This document shows, piece after piece, positions 8,504-18,066 of a stretch of 64,000 bases of DNA (position 1 is the first letter of the stretch; each line of letters opens with the position of its first letter). The notes under the pieces were generated by a model. The model saw only the letters and a list, made by a program, of their open reading frames with translations. It was not told the origin of the DNA and made no database searches. A program made the translations under genes and the position numbers. Origin of the DNA: Arthrobacter caoxuetaonis (GTDB lineage Bacteria; Actinomycetota; Actinomycetes; Actinomycetales; Micrococcaceae); assembly GCF_023921125.1 (NCBI RefSeq), contig NZ_CP099466.1, forward strand, positions 2,852,001 to 2,916,000. Reading direction: 5' to 3'.

Positions 8504-8950
8504 TTAGGCCATGGCGGAGTATCCCATGTGGGTGACTTTGGCTATTACCGGCATGGCATCATGCAGTTTCTCCCGATCCGCATCGGTGAGCTGGGCCAGC
8601 ATGCCGGCCAGCAGCGAGTTGCGCTGTTCCGTTTCGACAGCCAGTTTGCGGCTGCCGTCCGGGGTGAGCGTGACCCTGACGCCGCGGGAGTCCAGCGGAT
8701 CGGGGCTCCTTCGCACCAGTCCGGCGTGTTCCAGCCGGATAATCTGTTCAGTCGCACTGGGAACCTTGATCCCGAGGTTCCGGGCAATGTCACTGACCCG
8801 CATGCCGTCTCCGGAGACCATCCGCAGGGTGCCCAGCTGATTGGCAGTAATCCCGAACTCCGTGTCCATATGGCGTACCAGGAAGACAGCTTCACGCAGC
8901 GCCTCGATGAAGTCCTCAGCTAAGCGGTCCAGAGCTGTTTCCTCGTTCAT
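8504..8950 (-). CDS. MarR-family transcriptional regulator
   Basis: A 148-residue winged-helix regulator. The HTH lies around residues 45-70 (MRVSDIARNLGIKVPSATEQ), followed by the wing (GLVRRSPDPLDSRGVRVTLT). Its target is unknown; neighbouring trxA shares its strand. On the minus strand TAGGCT ends 8 bases before the ATG and no Shine-Dalgarno is visible, so the transcript may be leaderless. CTAGGC occurs twice, 3 bases apart, overlapping this -10, and could be an autoregulatory site. Confidence 0.85.
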   Translation of the reverse strand: MNEETALDRLAEDFIEALREAVFLVRHMDTEFGITANQLGTLRMVSGDGMRVSDIARNLGIKVPSATEQIIRLEHAGLVRRSPDPLDSRGVRVTLTPDGSRKLAVETEQRNSLLAGMLAQLTDADREKLHDAMPVIAKVTHMGYSAMA

Positions 8951-9085
8951 GCTTAAGAAGCCTAGACCGCCTAGTCATCTGGGGTTAGGGGCCTCACCGT
9001 ACTTGCCTGTTTTCCGGCAAGATTGCGTGAACCGGCGGTTCTGCCCTGCCGGTACTCCGCCGGCGGGTTAGGTTGGGCAACAAAA

Positions 9086-9116
9086 ATCCCGCCCCAGCCT
9101 GAGGCTGGAGCGGGAT
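9086..9116 (-). terminator. intrinsic terminator after tRNA-Tyr
   Basis: A 14-bp stem with one mismatch (9086-9099 with 9103-9116) and a 3-base loop, followed on the minus strand by TTTTTG. It sits 10 bases past the tRNA 3' end. Confidence 0.85.
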
Positions 9117-9126
9117 TCTTCTTCGG

Positions 9127-9208
9127 TGGCAGATGAGGGATTCGAACCCCCGTAGGCATTGCCAGCTGATTTACAGTCAGCCCCCTTTGGCCGCTCGGGT
9201 AATCTGCC
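9127..9208 (-). tRNA. tRNA-Tyr (GTA anticodon)
   Basis: The cloverleaf reads cleanly on the minus strand: acceptor stem GGCAGAT (9202-9208) pairs with ATCTGCC (9128-9134), anticodon stem-loop CTGACTGTAAATCAG with GTA, a long type II variable arm and the T-loop GGTTCGAATCC. The 82 nt include discriminator A. The genome continues CCG, so the final A of CCA is not encoded. TTGTCT and GACAAA about 17 bases apart upstream may be its promoter. Confidence 0.96.
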
Positions 9209-9299
9209 GAAGGCCTTCTTGCGAAGACTTTGTCCGCGGTAACCGCGGGCAAGACAACTTTACAGAAGATTGGCCGCAGAATCGAATCGGGCTCCGGGG

Positions 9300-9677
9300 C
9301 TAGCGTCCGCGGGCGATCCGGGAGCTGATTTGGGCGTAAAAACCCTGGGCCTGTTCGGTGCTGACCTCCCCCCAGGAGACGGCCTCCTCGAGCTCTGTCC
9401 GGACACCTGCGAGGCGTTCGGCAGCCGAGGGCCCCTGCCGGGCAACAAAGCCTCCGGCTGCTTGACCTGTCCTGGTTTCCGAAGGCGCGGCCTCCGGGCT
9501 GCCGGGCACGCCGGCCTGGGCAGGAGCGGCTGCAGCGCCGAGGCCCATCACGGAGACTGCGGCCAGGACCGATGACGCCGCAGCGGTCCGCAGCAACACA
9601 CCCGGCCGCCGCCGGCCGGGAGGCGGGGGCTCCAGATCAGGCCCCGGCCCGGATGATCCTTCGTTCTGCTCGCTCAT
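9300..9677 (-). CDS. hypothetical secreted or membrane-anchored protein
   Basis: A 125-residue protein of no recognised family. The N-terminal 20 or so residues are Gly/Pro-rich, then GRRRPG precedes a hydrophobic stretch (about residues 28-53) ending in PAQAG, which looks like a signal peptide with an Ala-X-Ala site. The mature part is short and largely helical near the C-terminus (AERLAGVRTELEEAVSWGEV). It has no obvious Shine-Dalgarno. It is divergent from yajQ. Confidence 0.55.
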   Translation of the reverse strand: MSEQNEGSSGPGPDLEPPPPGRRRPGVLLRTAAASSVLAAVSVMGLGAAAAPAQAGVPGSPEAAPSETRTGQAAGGFVARQGPSAAERLAGVRTELEEAVSWGEVSTEQAQGFYAQISSRIARGR

Positions 9678-9825
9678 GCGCCCAAGCTTTCCGTGTCCGC
9701 TTGGGAGTACTGTGCACGCGGGCTGTACGTCCGCTGTGAGGCATGCCTCCTGCCCGCGAGCGCGGCCTACCGATTAGGCTTGGAGTCAGGAAAGTCCAAC
9801 AGCCCTCCAAACCAAGGAGTCCACC

Positions 9826-10317
9826 ATGGCCAGTGAGTCAACATTCGACGTCGTCAGCAAGATCGACAAGCAGGAAGTTGCCAATGCCCTGAACCAGGCC
9901 CAGAAAGAGATCGCGCAGCGCTACGACTTCAAGGGCGTCGGCGCGGAGATTGATTTCAGCGGCGAGAAGATCCTGATGAAGGCGAACTCCGAGGACCGGG
10001 TCAAAGCCGTCCTGGACGTCTTCCAGTCCAAGCTGGTCAAGCGCGGCATCTCGCTGAAGTCCTTCGACGACGGCGAGCCCTACGCGTCGGGCAAGGAGTA
10101 CCGCATCGAGGGCACCATGAAGGAAGGCATCGCCCAGGACCAGGCGAAGAAGATCAACAAGCTGATCCGCGACGAAGGCCCCAAGGGCGTTAAGTCCCAG
10201 ATCCAGGGCGATGAACTGCGTGTCAGCTCCAAGTCCCGGGACGACCTGCAGGCCACCATGGCGCTGCTCAAGGGCGCGGACCTCGACGTCGACCTGCAGT
10301 TCATCAACTTCCGCTAA
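9826..10317 (+). CDS. yajQ: YajQ-family nucleotide-binding protein
   Basis: A 163-residue cytoplasmic protein of the usual family length. It opens with [19 protein letters not shown], and has [13 protein letters not shown] and [15 protein letters not shown], all strongly conserved in YajQ (UPF0234). Relatives bind cyclic di-GMP or RNA, but no partner can be deduced here. AAGGAG precedes the ATG. A TAGGCT hexamer near 9775 is a likely -10. Confidence 0.9.
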   Translation: MASESTFDVVSKIDKQEVANALNQAQKEIAQRYDFKGVGAEIDFSGEKILMKANSEDRVKAVLDVFQSKLVKRGISLKSFDDGEPYASGKEYRIEGTMKEGIAQDQAKKINKLIRDEGPKGVKSQIQGDELRVSSKSRDDLQATMALLKGADLDVDLQFINFR

Positions 10318-10345
10318 GCCCGCGCAGTTCCGCAGCGCAGAAGCG

Positions 10346-10387
10346 AACGACGGCGGCGCCCCCATTCCGGGGAGCGCCGCCGTCGTT
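10346..10387. terminator. terminator-like hairpin between convergent genes
   Basis: AACGACGGCGGCGC at 10346-10359 pairs with its complement ending near 10387, extended by a C/G inner stem with a one-base bulge. It separates yajQ from the convergent phosphatase gene. Confidence 0.75.
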
Positions 10388-10406
10388 GTTTGTGGTTTCG
10401 GGGCGG

Positions 10407-11090
10407 TCAGGGTGCCAGTTCGACGTCGTCAGCTGCCGGACCATCGGTCTCCGGATCCTGCAGTGCCGCGCCGCCAACGGCCTCGCCCTGCCAAGTCAGC
10501 AGCTCCCAGGCGTGCCCGCGGGCCTCGGGCCGGGGCGTGGTTTCCAGGACGACGATCCCGGTGTTGCTCAAAGAATTTTCCACAATGAAGTCCGGCCCGA
10601 CGTTCCTGGCCCGCAGTGTTGCCCAGGCCCGGATGATGGCGCCGTGGCTGAACACCACCGGGACTCCATGCCCCGCCCGCTGGAGTTCAGCGACCACCTC
10701 GTCGAAGCGGCCGATCGTTTCCGCGCCGTCCGGCCCGCCGGGCATCTGGACGGAGAGGTCGCCGTTCACCCAGGCGTAGACCGTCCGCAGGTAGGCCTGG
10801 ATCGATTCCGGGTCACCCCGCATTTCCAGGGTCCCTGCTGAGACTTCCCGCAGGCCCTCGCGTACTTCGATTGGCTGGGCCAGTGCGTCTGCCAGCGGCT
10901 GCGCCGTCAGCTGCGTCCGGATGAGGTTCGACGCGTAGACCGCACTGACCTGCTCATGTCCCAGAGCCTTGGGAAGCGCTGCTGCCTGCGCCATCCCCAG
11001 CTCGGTCAGTCCGGGCCCGGGCGCGTCCGTGTCCAGCAGTCGTTCAATATTCGACGGCGTCTGTCCGTGACGGACCAGAATCAGGCGCAT
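10407..11090 (-). CDS. histidine phosphatase family protein
   Basis: A 227-residue phosphoglycerate-mutase-like phosphatase. The catalytic motif is RHG at residues 7-9 (LVRHGQTPSN), and a second conserved His lies in VVFSHGAII. Family members dephosphorylate sugars, nucleotides or proteins; the substrate is not readable here. It lies 53 bp downstream of htpX on the same strand, so co-transcription is possible. Confidence 0.85.
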   Translation of the reverse strand: MRLILVRHGQTPSNIERLLDTDAPGPGLTELGMAQAAALPKALGHEQVSAVYASNLIRTQLTAQPLADALAQPIEVREGLREVSAGTLEMRGDPESIQAYLRTVYAWVNGDLSVQMPGGPDGAETIGRFDEVVAELQRAGHGVPVVFSHGAIIRAWATLRARNVGPDFIVENSLSNTGIVVLETTPRPEARGHAWELLTWQGEAVGGAALQDPETDGPAADDVELAP

Positions 11091-11143
11091 CGCTGCATTC
11101 CTTCCCAGTTACCTGCCAGTGGCATTCCGCGCTGCTCCACAGA

Positions 11144-12016
11144 CTAGGAGCCGAGCGGGTGTCCGGCCATGTTTTCCAGGCGGCGAATCCGGTCAGCCAT
11201 GGGCGGGTGGGTCGCCAGCAGGCCGCGGACACCGTTGCGGAAGGGATTGGCGATCATCAGGTGGGAGGTATTCACCAGTTTCTGGTCGGTGTTGGGCAGG
11301 GGCGCCTGCTGGGTACCCGTCTCCAGCTTGCGCAGTGCCGAGGCAAGCGCCAGCGGATCGTCGGTGAGCTTCGCGCCGTCTTCATCGGCGTCGTACTCCC
11401 GGGTCCGGCCAATGGCCATCTGGATCAGGCTCGCCGCCAGCGGAGCGAGGATGGCCATGGCAATCATGGCCAGCGGGTTGGCGTTGCGCCGGTCACCGCC
11501 GCCGAAGAACAGCAGGAACTGCCCGAGGGACGTGATGACGCCGGCAATCGCGGCGGCAATGGAGGAGGTGAGGATGTCGCGGTTGTAGACATGCATGAGC
11601 TCATGGCCGAGCACCCCGCGCAGCTCGCGTTCGTTCAGCAGCGCCAGGATCCCCTGGGTGCAGCACACCGCAGCGTTCTGCGGGTTCCGTCCGGTCGCAA
11701 AGGCGTTGGGGGCCATGGTCGGGGAAATGTAGAGCCTCGGCATCGGCTGGCCGGCCTTGGCTGAGAGCTCGCGGACAATCCGGTACATTTCGGGGGCCTG
11801 CGCTTCCGTCACCGGCACGGCGTGCATGGCGCGGATAGCCAGCTTGTCACTGTTCCAGTAGCTGTATGCCGTGGTGGCCAGGCCGATGAGAAGGAAGATC
11901 CAGATAAACGCGGAGTTGCCCGTACCGCTGGAGAGCAGGCCGCCGATTCCCAGCAGCACGGCGAAGAGCACCCCGAAGAGGACTGCAGTCTTCAAACCGT
12001 TGAAATGTCGGTGCAC
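11144..12016 (-). CDS. htpX: membrane zinc metalloprotease HtpX (M48)
   Basis: A 290-residue inner-membrane protease that degrades damaged membrane proteins. Two transmembrane segments lie at residues 10-30 and 35-53, the zinc site is HELMH at 138-142 with the likely third ligand Glu in REYDAD (about 207), and a second hydrophobic pair lies around 150-200. GTG at 12016 gives [11 protein letters not shown], matching the typical HtpX start, and AAGGA lies upstream. The longer frame adds an unlikely Gly/Arg-rich leader. Confidence 0.92.
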   Translation of the reverse strand: MHRHFNGLKTAVLFGVLFAVLLGIGGLLSSGTGNSAFIWIFLLIGLATTAYSYWNSDKLAIRAMHAVPVTEAQAPEMYRIVRELSAKAGQPMPRLYISPTMAPNAFATGRNPQNAAVCCTQGILALLNERELRGVLGHELMHVYNRDILTSSIAAAIAGVITSLGQFLLFFGGGDRRNANPLAMIAMAILAPLAASLIQMAIGRTREYDADEDGAKLTDDPLALASALRKLETGTQQAPLPNTDQKLVNTSHLMIANPFRNGVRGLLATHPPMADRIRRLENMAGHPLGS

Positions 12017-12164
12017 GTGTACACGATCCTTCCTGGGCGGAAGGCCCCCGCCTCCCACGGGAGGGCAGGTCCAAAACCTTCCGCATTGACGTTTTCCGTA
12101 ACCCTTAACGTATTTGCACCGCGCACTGTTCCGCGCACGCTTCGAGGGTGGGTTACGGTTCCCC

Positions 12165-12186
12165 GGTTACGGTTACGGTTACGGTT
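12165..12186. repeat. GGTTAC hexanucleotide tandem repeat
   Basis: GGTTAC occurs three times in tandem from 12165, followed by a partial copy, with another copy at 12151. The array spans the stop codon of the MFS gene on the minus strand, so slippage would alter only its last codons. Confidence 0.7.
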
Positions 12187-13450
12187 CCGGGTGCCGGGCG
12201 TCGTATCGCGCGAAGGCGGGCTGCACGCGGGCCAGGACGACGACGGCGGCAACGCACGCGAGTCCGCCGGCCACCGCGGCCCATCCCTCCCCGAGGAACG
12301 ATGCGTCAATCCCGGAGACCAGGTCCCCCAGCCGCGGCCCGCCGGCGACCACCACGACGAAGACGCCCTGCAGCCTGCCGCGCATCGCATCGGGGGTAGC
12401 GGCCTGCAGGATCGTGGAGCGGAAGACACCGCTGATCGAGTCGGCGATCCCCGCAGCTCCCATGGCCAGCGCCGCCGGCAGCAGCCACGGCGAGACCGCG
12501 CCGCCCTCGTGCTCTCCGGCGAGCACCACCACAACACCGAAGGCGGCGACCGAGAGTCCCCAGGCCACGACCGACCACATCACGGCCAGCCCCTGCCGGC
12601 GCACCAGGCCCAGCGGGCCGGAGAAAAGCCCGGCAAGGAAGGAGCCCGCGGCGGTCGCTGCGAGCAGGATTCCCACCGTCTCGGCGCCGCCGCCGAGCAT
12701 CAGTGCTCCGATGGCGGGCAGCAGCGCCCTGGGCTGGGCCAGGACCATGGCCGCCAAATCGACGATGAACGTCATGCGGATGTTCGGACGCGTGCCCAGG
12801 AAGGTAAAGCCTTCCAGTACGGACTTGAGGCCGGCCTTCTGGACCTGGCCGACGGGCGGCATCGGCTTCAGCCGGTAGAGCGCCCACATGGCCGCGGTGA
12901 AGGTGACGACGTCGATCGTGTAGGTCCAGCCGTACCCCACCTGGCCCACCAGCACGCCGGCGAGCAGGGGCCCGATGGCCATCGCCAGGCCGAAGGTGAT
13001 CATGCTCAGGGCGTTGGCGGCGGGAAGGAGCTCGGGACGGATCAGGCGCGGAATGATGGCACTGCGGGCCGGGTGGTTGAGTCCGCCGGCCCCGGAGTTG
13101 ATAGCCACGAGGACAAACAGCAGCCAGACGTTGTCCAGGCCCAGCCACGCCTGGACCGCAATTCCGATCGTGGTCAGCCACAGGACGACGGCGGAGAAGA
13201 GTGCGACTTTCCGGCGGTCGTAGGCGTCCACCACCGAGCCGCCGTAGAGGCCGGCCAGGATCAGCGGAACCAGGCCCACCACCCCGAGCATGCCGACGTA
13301 CAGGCTGGAGCGGGTCAGGTCGTAGACCTCCAGGCTCACTGCCACCAGCGTGAGCTGCGTTCCGATTGCGGAGAGTGCTGTTCCGGTCCAGAGCCGGCGG
13401 TAATCCGGGCTCTCACGCAGCGGGGTCAGGTCAGCGAGCAGTCTTGGCAC
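12179..13450 (-). CDS. MFS transporter (DHA3/EntS-like)
   Basis: A 423-residue protein with about 12 hydrophobic segments. It carries an MFS-type loop motif (GGSVVDAYDRRKV) between helices 2 and 3, and the N-terminus PDYRRLWTGTALSAIGTQ is typical of the MFS_3/EntS drug or siderophore exporter group. Substrate unknown. It is divergent from the MBL hydrolase with 156 bp between. Its 3' end contains the hexamer repeat. Confidence 0.85.
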   Translation of the reverse strand: MPRLLADLTPLRESPDYRRLWTGTALSAIGTQLTLVAVSLEVYDLTRSSLYVGMLGVVGLVPLILAGLYGGSVVDAYDRRKVALFSAVVLWLTTIGIAVQAWLGLDNVWLLFVLVAINSGAGGLNHPARSAIIPRLIRPELLPAANALSMITFGLAMAIGPLLAGVLVGQVGYGWTYTIDVVTFTAAMWALYRLKPMPPVGQVQKAGLKSVLEGFTFLGTRPNIRMTFIVDLAAMVLAQPRALLPAIGALMLGGGAETVGILLAATAAGSFLAGLFSGPLGLVRRQGLAVMWSVVAWGLSVAAFGVVVVLAGEHEGGAVSPWLLPAALAMGAAGIADSISGVFRSTILQAATPDAMRGRLQGVFVVVVAGGPRLGDLVSGIDASFLGEGWAAVAGGLACVAAVVVLARVQPAFARYDARHPEP

Positions 13451-13606
13451 CAGAGCAGTCTAAGCGAGCACAGCCCCCGGGACCGGCAGCTCGCCGGGGA
13501 CGGCGCGGGGGATGCCGCTGGCGATGTGACGGCTCGAAAAGGCAGGACGAAAGCATGCTTAGGGTATTCTGTTTCGCACCTCTCCCCCCATTAAAGGAGG
13601 CCCGCC

Positions 13607-14350
13607 ATGCTGACCCGCGATGTTGCCGACGGCATCCACCTGATCCAGCACGCCTACACGAATGCGTACCTCGTTGAGGGCGGCGGCGAAGTCATGATTG
13701 TCGACACGGGCCTGCCTGCTGCGCAGCACGCGATTTCCAGTGCCGTGCGTTCGCTGGGCTACGGACCCGGTTCCGTCAGCGCCATTGTGCTGACTCACGG
13801 GCATTTCGACCACACAGGCACCGCCGCGAAGCTGCGCACGGAGTTCCGTGCTCCCATCCTGGCCCATCCGGCAGACCATTACATCGCTGCACATCCGTAC
13901 CGGTACGCCCACGAACGGCCGCGGCTGGAATACCCGGTGCGTTTCCCCGCAGCCCTCCGCTGCCTTGGTGCCATGACCCTGGCCGGGGCGTGGATGGTGC
14001 GGGGCGTCAGCGATGTCCTGGAGCTGGCCCCCGATTCCGGTGCCACCCTGCCCGGGGCCCCTGACCTGCTTGCGACCCCCGGCCACACCGCAGGGCATGT
14101 GGCCCTGCACTTTCCCGAGCGCGGCGCAGTGATCTGCGGAGATGCGCTGGTAACACTGAATCCCTACACCGGCCAGACCGGACCGCAGATTGTCTCCGGA
14201 GCAGCCACGGCCAACAGCGCCGCCGCACTGGACTCGCTCCAGGTCCTGGCCGGCACCGGAGCTCCGCTGCTGCTGCCCGGACACGGGGACCCCTGGACCC
14301 AAGGTGCCGAAGCCGCCGTCGAGCAGGCGCTGGCGAAGGGTGCCAGCTAG
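13607..14350 (+). CDS. MBL-fold metallo-hydrolase
   Basis: A 247-residue enzyme of the metallo-beta-lactamase superfamily. The zinc motif is THGHFDHTG (His64, His66, Asp68, His69), followed by HTAGHVALH and GDALV; the last His is in LLPGHGDP. The substrate is not assignable (glyoxalase II-like and lactonase-like members share these motifs). AAAGGAGG lies just upstream of the ATG, and TATTCT at 13565-13570 is a candidate -10. Its TAG overlaps the stop of the convergent hydrolase by CTAG. Confidence 0.85.
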   Translation: MLTRDVADGIHLIQHAYTNAYLVEGGGEVMIVDTGLPAAQHAISSAVRSLGYGPGSVSAIVLTHGHFDHTGTAAKLRTEFRAPILAHPADHYIAAHPYRYAHERPRLEYPVRFPAALRCLGAMTLAGAWMVRGVSDVLELAPDSGATLPGAPDLLATPGHTAGHVALHFPERGAVICGDALVTLNPYTGQTGPQIVSGAATANSAAALDSLQVLAGTGAPLLLPGHGDPWTQGAEAAVEQALAKGAS

Positions 14351-15123
14351 CTGCCGATGCCGGCAGGCCGGCCCGGCGGGGAATCGGCGCCGTCCAGCTC
14401 CTGCGCCACGATGCCGTGCAGTTCAGGGTCCGCAACCGGCCGGAAGTGGCCCATGGCGTCCAGGATGATGTTCCTGGCGCCGTCCAGGGCGCTGCCGCCT
14501 GGGATATGCGGGTCGAAGGACGCATACACGGATGAAATGCGCGCGTTTACCTCCAGGCTGGCCTGAAGCAGGCGCAGGTTCCGGTCCCGCGGAGAAAACG
14601 CTCGGATGGCAGGGATCAGGAACAACCGGGCGTACGGCGAACCCGAGAACGGGGTGTTGACGGCCACCATCCGGGTGATGCGGTGCCCCTCGGGGCCCAA
14701 CATCACGCTCTTGCCGATCAGGCCTCCCTTGCTGTGCGCCACGATTGCCGCCTGCCAAAGGTCCTCCTGTTTGAGGTAGTCCTCTACCCTGCGTGCCATC
14801 TCATCCACGCGCCCGCGGTTGTAGCCCAGGGTCTTGACGGTGTGTACCGGGTGCCCGTGTTCGGCGAGCGCCGCCGCCAGCGGGCGCAGGAACTGCCAGT
14901 TCTCGTAGACACCCGGGATCAGTACCACCGGCTGGCGCAGCTTGCTGCCGCCTGCGGGACGCAGATAGGGTGCCGGATCCAGCCGGAAGAGAAAGCCCTG
15001 AATCTGCCAGCGGGCAACGTAGGCGTAGTCGGCTGCCCAGGCCGCCGCACAGGCCACGCGGCGCCGGACCCCCGGGCGCGAAGGCTGCTCCGGTGGGTGG
15101 GCTCCCCGCGCCCTGGGCCTCAC
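14347..15123 (-). CDS. alpha/beta hydrolase, lipase-like
   Basis: A 258-residue hydrolase. The nucleophile elbow is AHSKGG with Ser131. VVLIPGVYENWQF around residue 66 forms the oxyanion strand, and the catalytic His is probably in AMGHFRP. The family includes triacylglycerol lipases and esterases, and there is no clear signal peptide. GTG at 15123 overlaps the TGA of the upstream hydrolase (GTGA), so the two are translationally coupled. The longer open frame into the upstream gene is rejected. Confidence 0.82.
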   Translation of the reverse strand: MRPRARGAHPPEQPSRPGVRRRVACAAAWAADYAYVARWQIQGFLFRLDPAPYLRPAGGSKLRQPVVLIPGVYENWQFLRPLAAALAEHGHPVHTVKTLGYNRGRVDEMARRVEDYLKQEDLWQAAIVAHSKGGLIGKSVMLGPEGHRITRMVAVNTPFSGSPYARLFLIPAIRAFSPRDRNLRLLQASLEVNARISSVYASFDPHIPGGSALDGARNIILDAMGHFRPVADPELHGIVAQELDGADSPPGRPAGIGS

Positions 15124-15878
15124 GTCCCTGCCTCCACCATCCTGTGCACCCAGGCGGCAGTCTCTGCCGGACGGTTCCACATCAGGACGTGCGGCGCCCC
15201 GGGAACCTCCCCAATGAGGATCCCGGGGCGTGCGTCCTGCAGCCGCAGCAGCCACGAGGGCGGAACAATGGGGTCCCGGGCACCGCGTACGACGGCGACC
15301 GGGCAGGACACCAGCGCCAGTCGGTCTTCCAGGCGGTGATCCATCATCCTCCGCAGGGTGGACAGGTACCAGGGCGGCCCGGCGCGCAGGTAATCAGTGA
15401 ACAGGATCCGGTTGAGTGCCGGCCGCTCGCGCAGCGTGTCCTGGGCCAGCCGCATGCCCTGCAGGACGGCATGGTGTTCGGCCCGGTTTACCGTAGGCCC
15501 CAGCAGCAACAGGGAAGACACCATCTCCGGCGCAGAAATGCCGGTCTCCACGGCCACCTGTCCACCCATGGAGTGGCCCACCATGTGGGCCCTGCCGATT
15601 CCCGCCTGGCGCAGGGCCTGGAGAACCACGTCCGCATATCCCTGCATGGTCAGCGGCTCGGGCGGGCGCGGCAGTCCGGCGTGGCCGGGCAGTTCCAGGC
15701 AGTGCACCCGGGCGCCGGCGGACAGCTCGGCGGCGAGGCGCTCGAAGTACCGCGCCGAGGCGCCGATGCCGTGGACCAGCACAATGTCCGGCCCCTCCTT
15801 GCCCGAGGTGCGCAGGCCGACGTCGTACTCTCCCACACGCAGGCGCTGCACCTTCGTTTCCGCCGCGGTTCCGGACAC
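15120..15878 (-). CDS. alpha/beta hydrolase
   Basis: A 252-residue cytoplasmic hydrolase of the epoxide hydrolase/esterase type. HGIGAS (about 36-41) is the oxyanion motif, GHSMGG has nucleophile Ser103, the acid is likely Asp in VRGARDPIVPP, and the His is in VPGAPHVLMW. Its stop overlaps the start of the next hydrolase, and the pair may handle related esters. Substrate unknown. It is divergent from fur. Confidence 0.85.
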   Translation of the reverse strand: MSGTAAETKVQRLRVGEYDVGLRTSGKEGPDIVLVHGIGASARYFERLAAELSAGARVHCLELPGHAGLPRPPEPLTMQGYADVVLQALRQAGIGRAHMVGHSMGGQVAVETGISAPEMVSSLLLLGPTVNRAEHHAVLQGMRLAQDTLRERPALNRILFTDYLRAGPPWYLSTLRRMMDHRLEDRLALVSCPVAVVRGARDPIVPPSWLLRLQDARPGILIGEVPGAPHVLMWNRPAETAAWVHRMVEAGT

Positions 15879-15948
15879 CTTGTCTCCTTCGGGTTGGCAG
15901 CCGCCGAGGCGCTGCAGGCTCCACCCTAGCGCCAGGCTTAGGGTGGCC

Positions 15949-15982
15949 TTATTATGAGTTATTCAAAATAAGGGAGTATGAT
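15949..15982 (+). promoter_or_regulatory. Fur box and leaderless fur promoter
   Basis: An AT-rich imperfect inverted repeat at 15949-15971 (TTATTATGAGTTATTC, ending AAATAA) stands out in GC-rich surroundings. It is followed by the -10 hexamer TATGAT at 15977-15982, six bases before the fur ATG. The box would cover the -35 region, fitting autoregulation by the downstream Fur protein. Confidence 0.7.
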
Positions 15983-15988
15983 AGTTCC

Positions 15989-16453
15989 ATGACTTCCACA
16001 GCAGCATCCGCGGCAACCACTGACAAGTGGTCAGCGCAGCTGCGTGCACACGGACGCCGGGTGACCAAGCAGCGCCTGGCCGTGCTGGACGCCGTCGACC
16101 ACTCACCGCACGCAGATGCGGAAGAAGTCGCAGCTATTGTGCGGACCACCCTTCCGGACATCAGCCTCCAGTCTGTCTACGTAGTCCTCACCGACCTCAC
16201 CGACACCGGACTCCTGCGCAGGATCGAGCCGCCGCATTCGCCGGCGCGCTACGAGACCCGTGTGAATGACAACCACCATCATGCAATCTGCACCGGCTGC
16301 GGCCGGATCGAAGACGTGGACTGCGCCGTCGGGCACGCACCGTGCCTGACGCCCAGCGACACCCACGGCATGAACATCCAGATTGCGGATGTCCTGTATC
16401 AGGGGCTCTGCTCCGACTGCGCAGCAAAGGCGAGCGCAGCACAGAGACCCTGA
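15989..16453 (+). CDS. furA: Fur-family regulator of catalase (FurA/CatR type)
   Basis: A 154-residue metal-dependent repressor. It has an N-terminal winged helix ([18 protein letters not shown], then [19 protein letters not shown]) and a C-terminal metal domain with [20 protein letters not shown] and a final CSDC motif near residue 146. The placement 41 bp before katA matches the furA-katG/catalase arrangement known in actinobacteria, so it probably represses itself and katA and releases them under peroxide stress. No Shine-Dalgarno is seen; the start fits a leaderless transcript. Confidence 0.9.
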   Translation: MTSTAASAATTDKWSAQLRAHGRRVTKQRLAVLDAVDHSPHADAEEVAAIVRTTLPDISLQSVYVVLTDLTDTGLLRRIEPPHSPARYETRVNDNHHHAICTGCGRIEDVDCAVGHAPCLTPSDTHGMNIQIADVLYQGLCSDCAAKASAAQRP

Positions 16454-16494
16454 TTCACTGCCTTACCGCTCCACCCAAAGAAGAAAGAGAGAGA

Positions 16495-17985
16495 ATGTCG
16501 AACTTCACCACCACCCAGACCGGCACTCCGGTTGCCAGCGACGAACACTCGCTGAGCCACGGAGCTGACGGCGCGGTTGTCCTCCACGACCGTTACCTGG
16601 TTGAGAAGCTTGCCCAGTTCAACCGGGAGCGCATCCCGGAGCGCATCGTGCACGCCAAGGGCGGCGGCGCGTTCGGCGAATTCACCGTCACCGAAGACGT
16701 TTCGAAGTACACCCGTGCAGCTGTTTTCCAGCCCGGCACCACCACGGAGACCGTGCAGCGCTTCTCCTCGGTTGCCGGCGAAATGGGCTCCCCTGATACC
16801 TGGCGCGACGTCCGCGGATTCGCGCTGCGTTTCTACAGCTCCGAGGGCAACTACGACATCGTCGGCAACAACACCCCGGTGTTCTTCATCCGCGACGGCA
16901 TCAAGTTCCCGGACTTCATCCACTCGCAGAAGCGCCTCCCGGGTTCCGGCCTGCGCGACGCCGACATGCAGTGGGATTTCTGGACCAACTCCCCCGAGTC
17001 CGCACACCAGGTCACGTACCTGATGGGCGACCGCGGCCTGCCGCGCTCCTGGCGTGAAATGCCCGGCTTCGGCTCCCACACCTACCAGTGGATCAACGCC
17101 GCGGGCGAGCGCTTCTGGGTCAAGTACCACTTCGTCTCCAACCAGGGCAACGTCGAAATGACCGGTGCCGAGGCTGAGAAGATCGCCGGCGCCGACGCCG
17201 ACTACTACCGCCGCGACCTCTACGAGAACATCGCTGCCGGCAACTTCCCGTCCTGGGACCTCTTCGTCCAGGTCATGCCGTACGAAGATGCCAAGACCTA
17301 CCGGTTCAACCCGTTCGACCTGACCAAGGTCTGGCCGCACGCGGACTACCCGCTGATCAAGGTCGGTACGCACACGCTGAACCGCAACCCGGAGAACTTC
17401 TTCGCGCAGATCGAGCAGGTTGCCCTGTCTCCCGCGAACCTGGTCCCCGGCATTGCCGCTTCCCCGGACAAGATGCTGATGGCCCGCATCTTCTCCTACC
17501 CGGATGCACAGCGCTACCGCGTGGGCACCAACTACAACCAGCTGCCGGTGAACGCACCGAAGGCTCCGGTGAACAACTACTCGCAGGACGGCTACGGCCG
17601 CTTCGCGTTCAACTCCCCGGAGACCCCGGTCTACGCCCCGAACACCCTGGGCGGCCCCGTGGCCGACCCGGCACTCGCCGGTGAAGGCACCTGGGAAAAC
17701 GACGGCGCGCTGGTGCGTTCCGCCGCTACCCTGCACTCCGAGGACAGCGATTTCGGCCAGGCCGGCACGCTGTACCGCGAGGTGTTCGACGACGCCGCCA
17801 AGGCCCGTTTCCTGGAAACCATCACCGGTGCCGTCTCCGGTGTGCAGCGCCCGCACATCCGCGAAGCTGCAATCCAGTACTGGACCAACGTTGACGCCGG
17901 GCTCGGCGCCAAGCTCCGTGCCAGCCTCGCCGCCGGCGAGACCACGGCCAACGAGCAGGCCGAGTACGTAGGCGTCGCAGAGTAA
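16495..17985 (+). CDS. katA: monofunctional heme catalase
   Basis: A 496-residue clade 3-type catalase that disproportionates hydrogen peroxide. The distal His53 is in [13 protein letters not shown], the distal Asn126 in GNNTPVFF, and the proximal heme ligand Tyr335 in [12 protein letters not shown]. All catalytic residues are present and the length is normal for small-subunit catalases. AAAGAAGAAAG precedes the ATG. The start at MSNFTTT is chosen over an in-frame extension that runs back into fur. Confidence 0.95.
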   Translation: MSNFTTTQTGTPVASDEHSLSHGADGAVVLHDRYLVEKLAQFNRERIPERIVHAKGGGAFGEFTVTEDVSKYTRAAVFQPGTTTETVQRFSSVAGEMGSPDTWRDVRGFALRFYSSEGNYDIVGNNTPVFFIRDGIKFPDFIHSQKRLPGSGLRDADMQWDFWTNSPESAHQVTYLMGDRGLPRSWREMPGFGSHTYQWINAAGERFWVKYHFVSNQGNVEMTGAEAEKIAGADADYYRRDLYENIAAGNFPSWDLFVQVMPYEDAKTYRFNPFDLTKVWPHADYPLIKVGTHTLNRNPENFFAQIEQVALSPANLVPGIAASPDKMLMARIFSYPDAQRYRVGTNYNQLPVNAPKAPVNNYSQDGYGRFAFNSPETPVYAPNTLGGPVADPALAGEGTWENDGALVRSAATLHSEDSDFGQAGTLYREVFDDAAKARFLETITGAVSGVQRPHIREAAIQYWTNVDAGLGAKLRASLAAGETTANEQAEYVGVAE

Positions 17986-18007
17986 TCTGCTAGCCCCAGC
18001 ACGGCTA

Positions 18008-18040
18008 AGCGGCCGGTCCCTTCGGGGGCCGGCCGCTTTT
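18008..18040 (+). terminator. katA intrinsic terminator
   Basis: AGCGGCCGG (18008-18016) pairs with 18029-18037, with an inner CCC/GGG extension and a T-run to 18040, 22 bases after the katA stop. Confidence 0.85.
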
Positions 18041-18066
18041 GCGTTCCACGGTGTTCCTTCCCGCTT

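Noticed and set aside
11822..13594. Long plus-strand open frame opposite htpX and the MFS gene
   Set aside because: The translation is His/Arg/Gln-rich shadow sequence, while the minus strand has complete conserved proteins.
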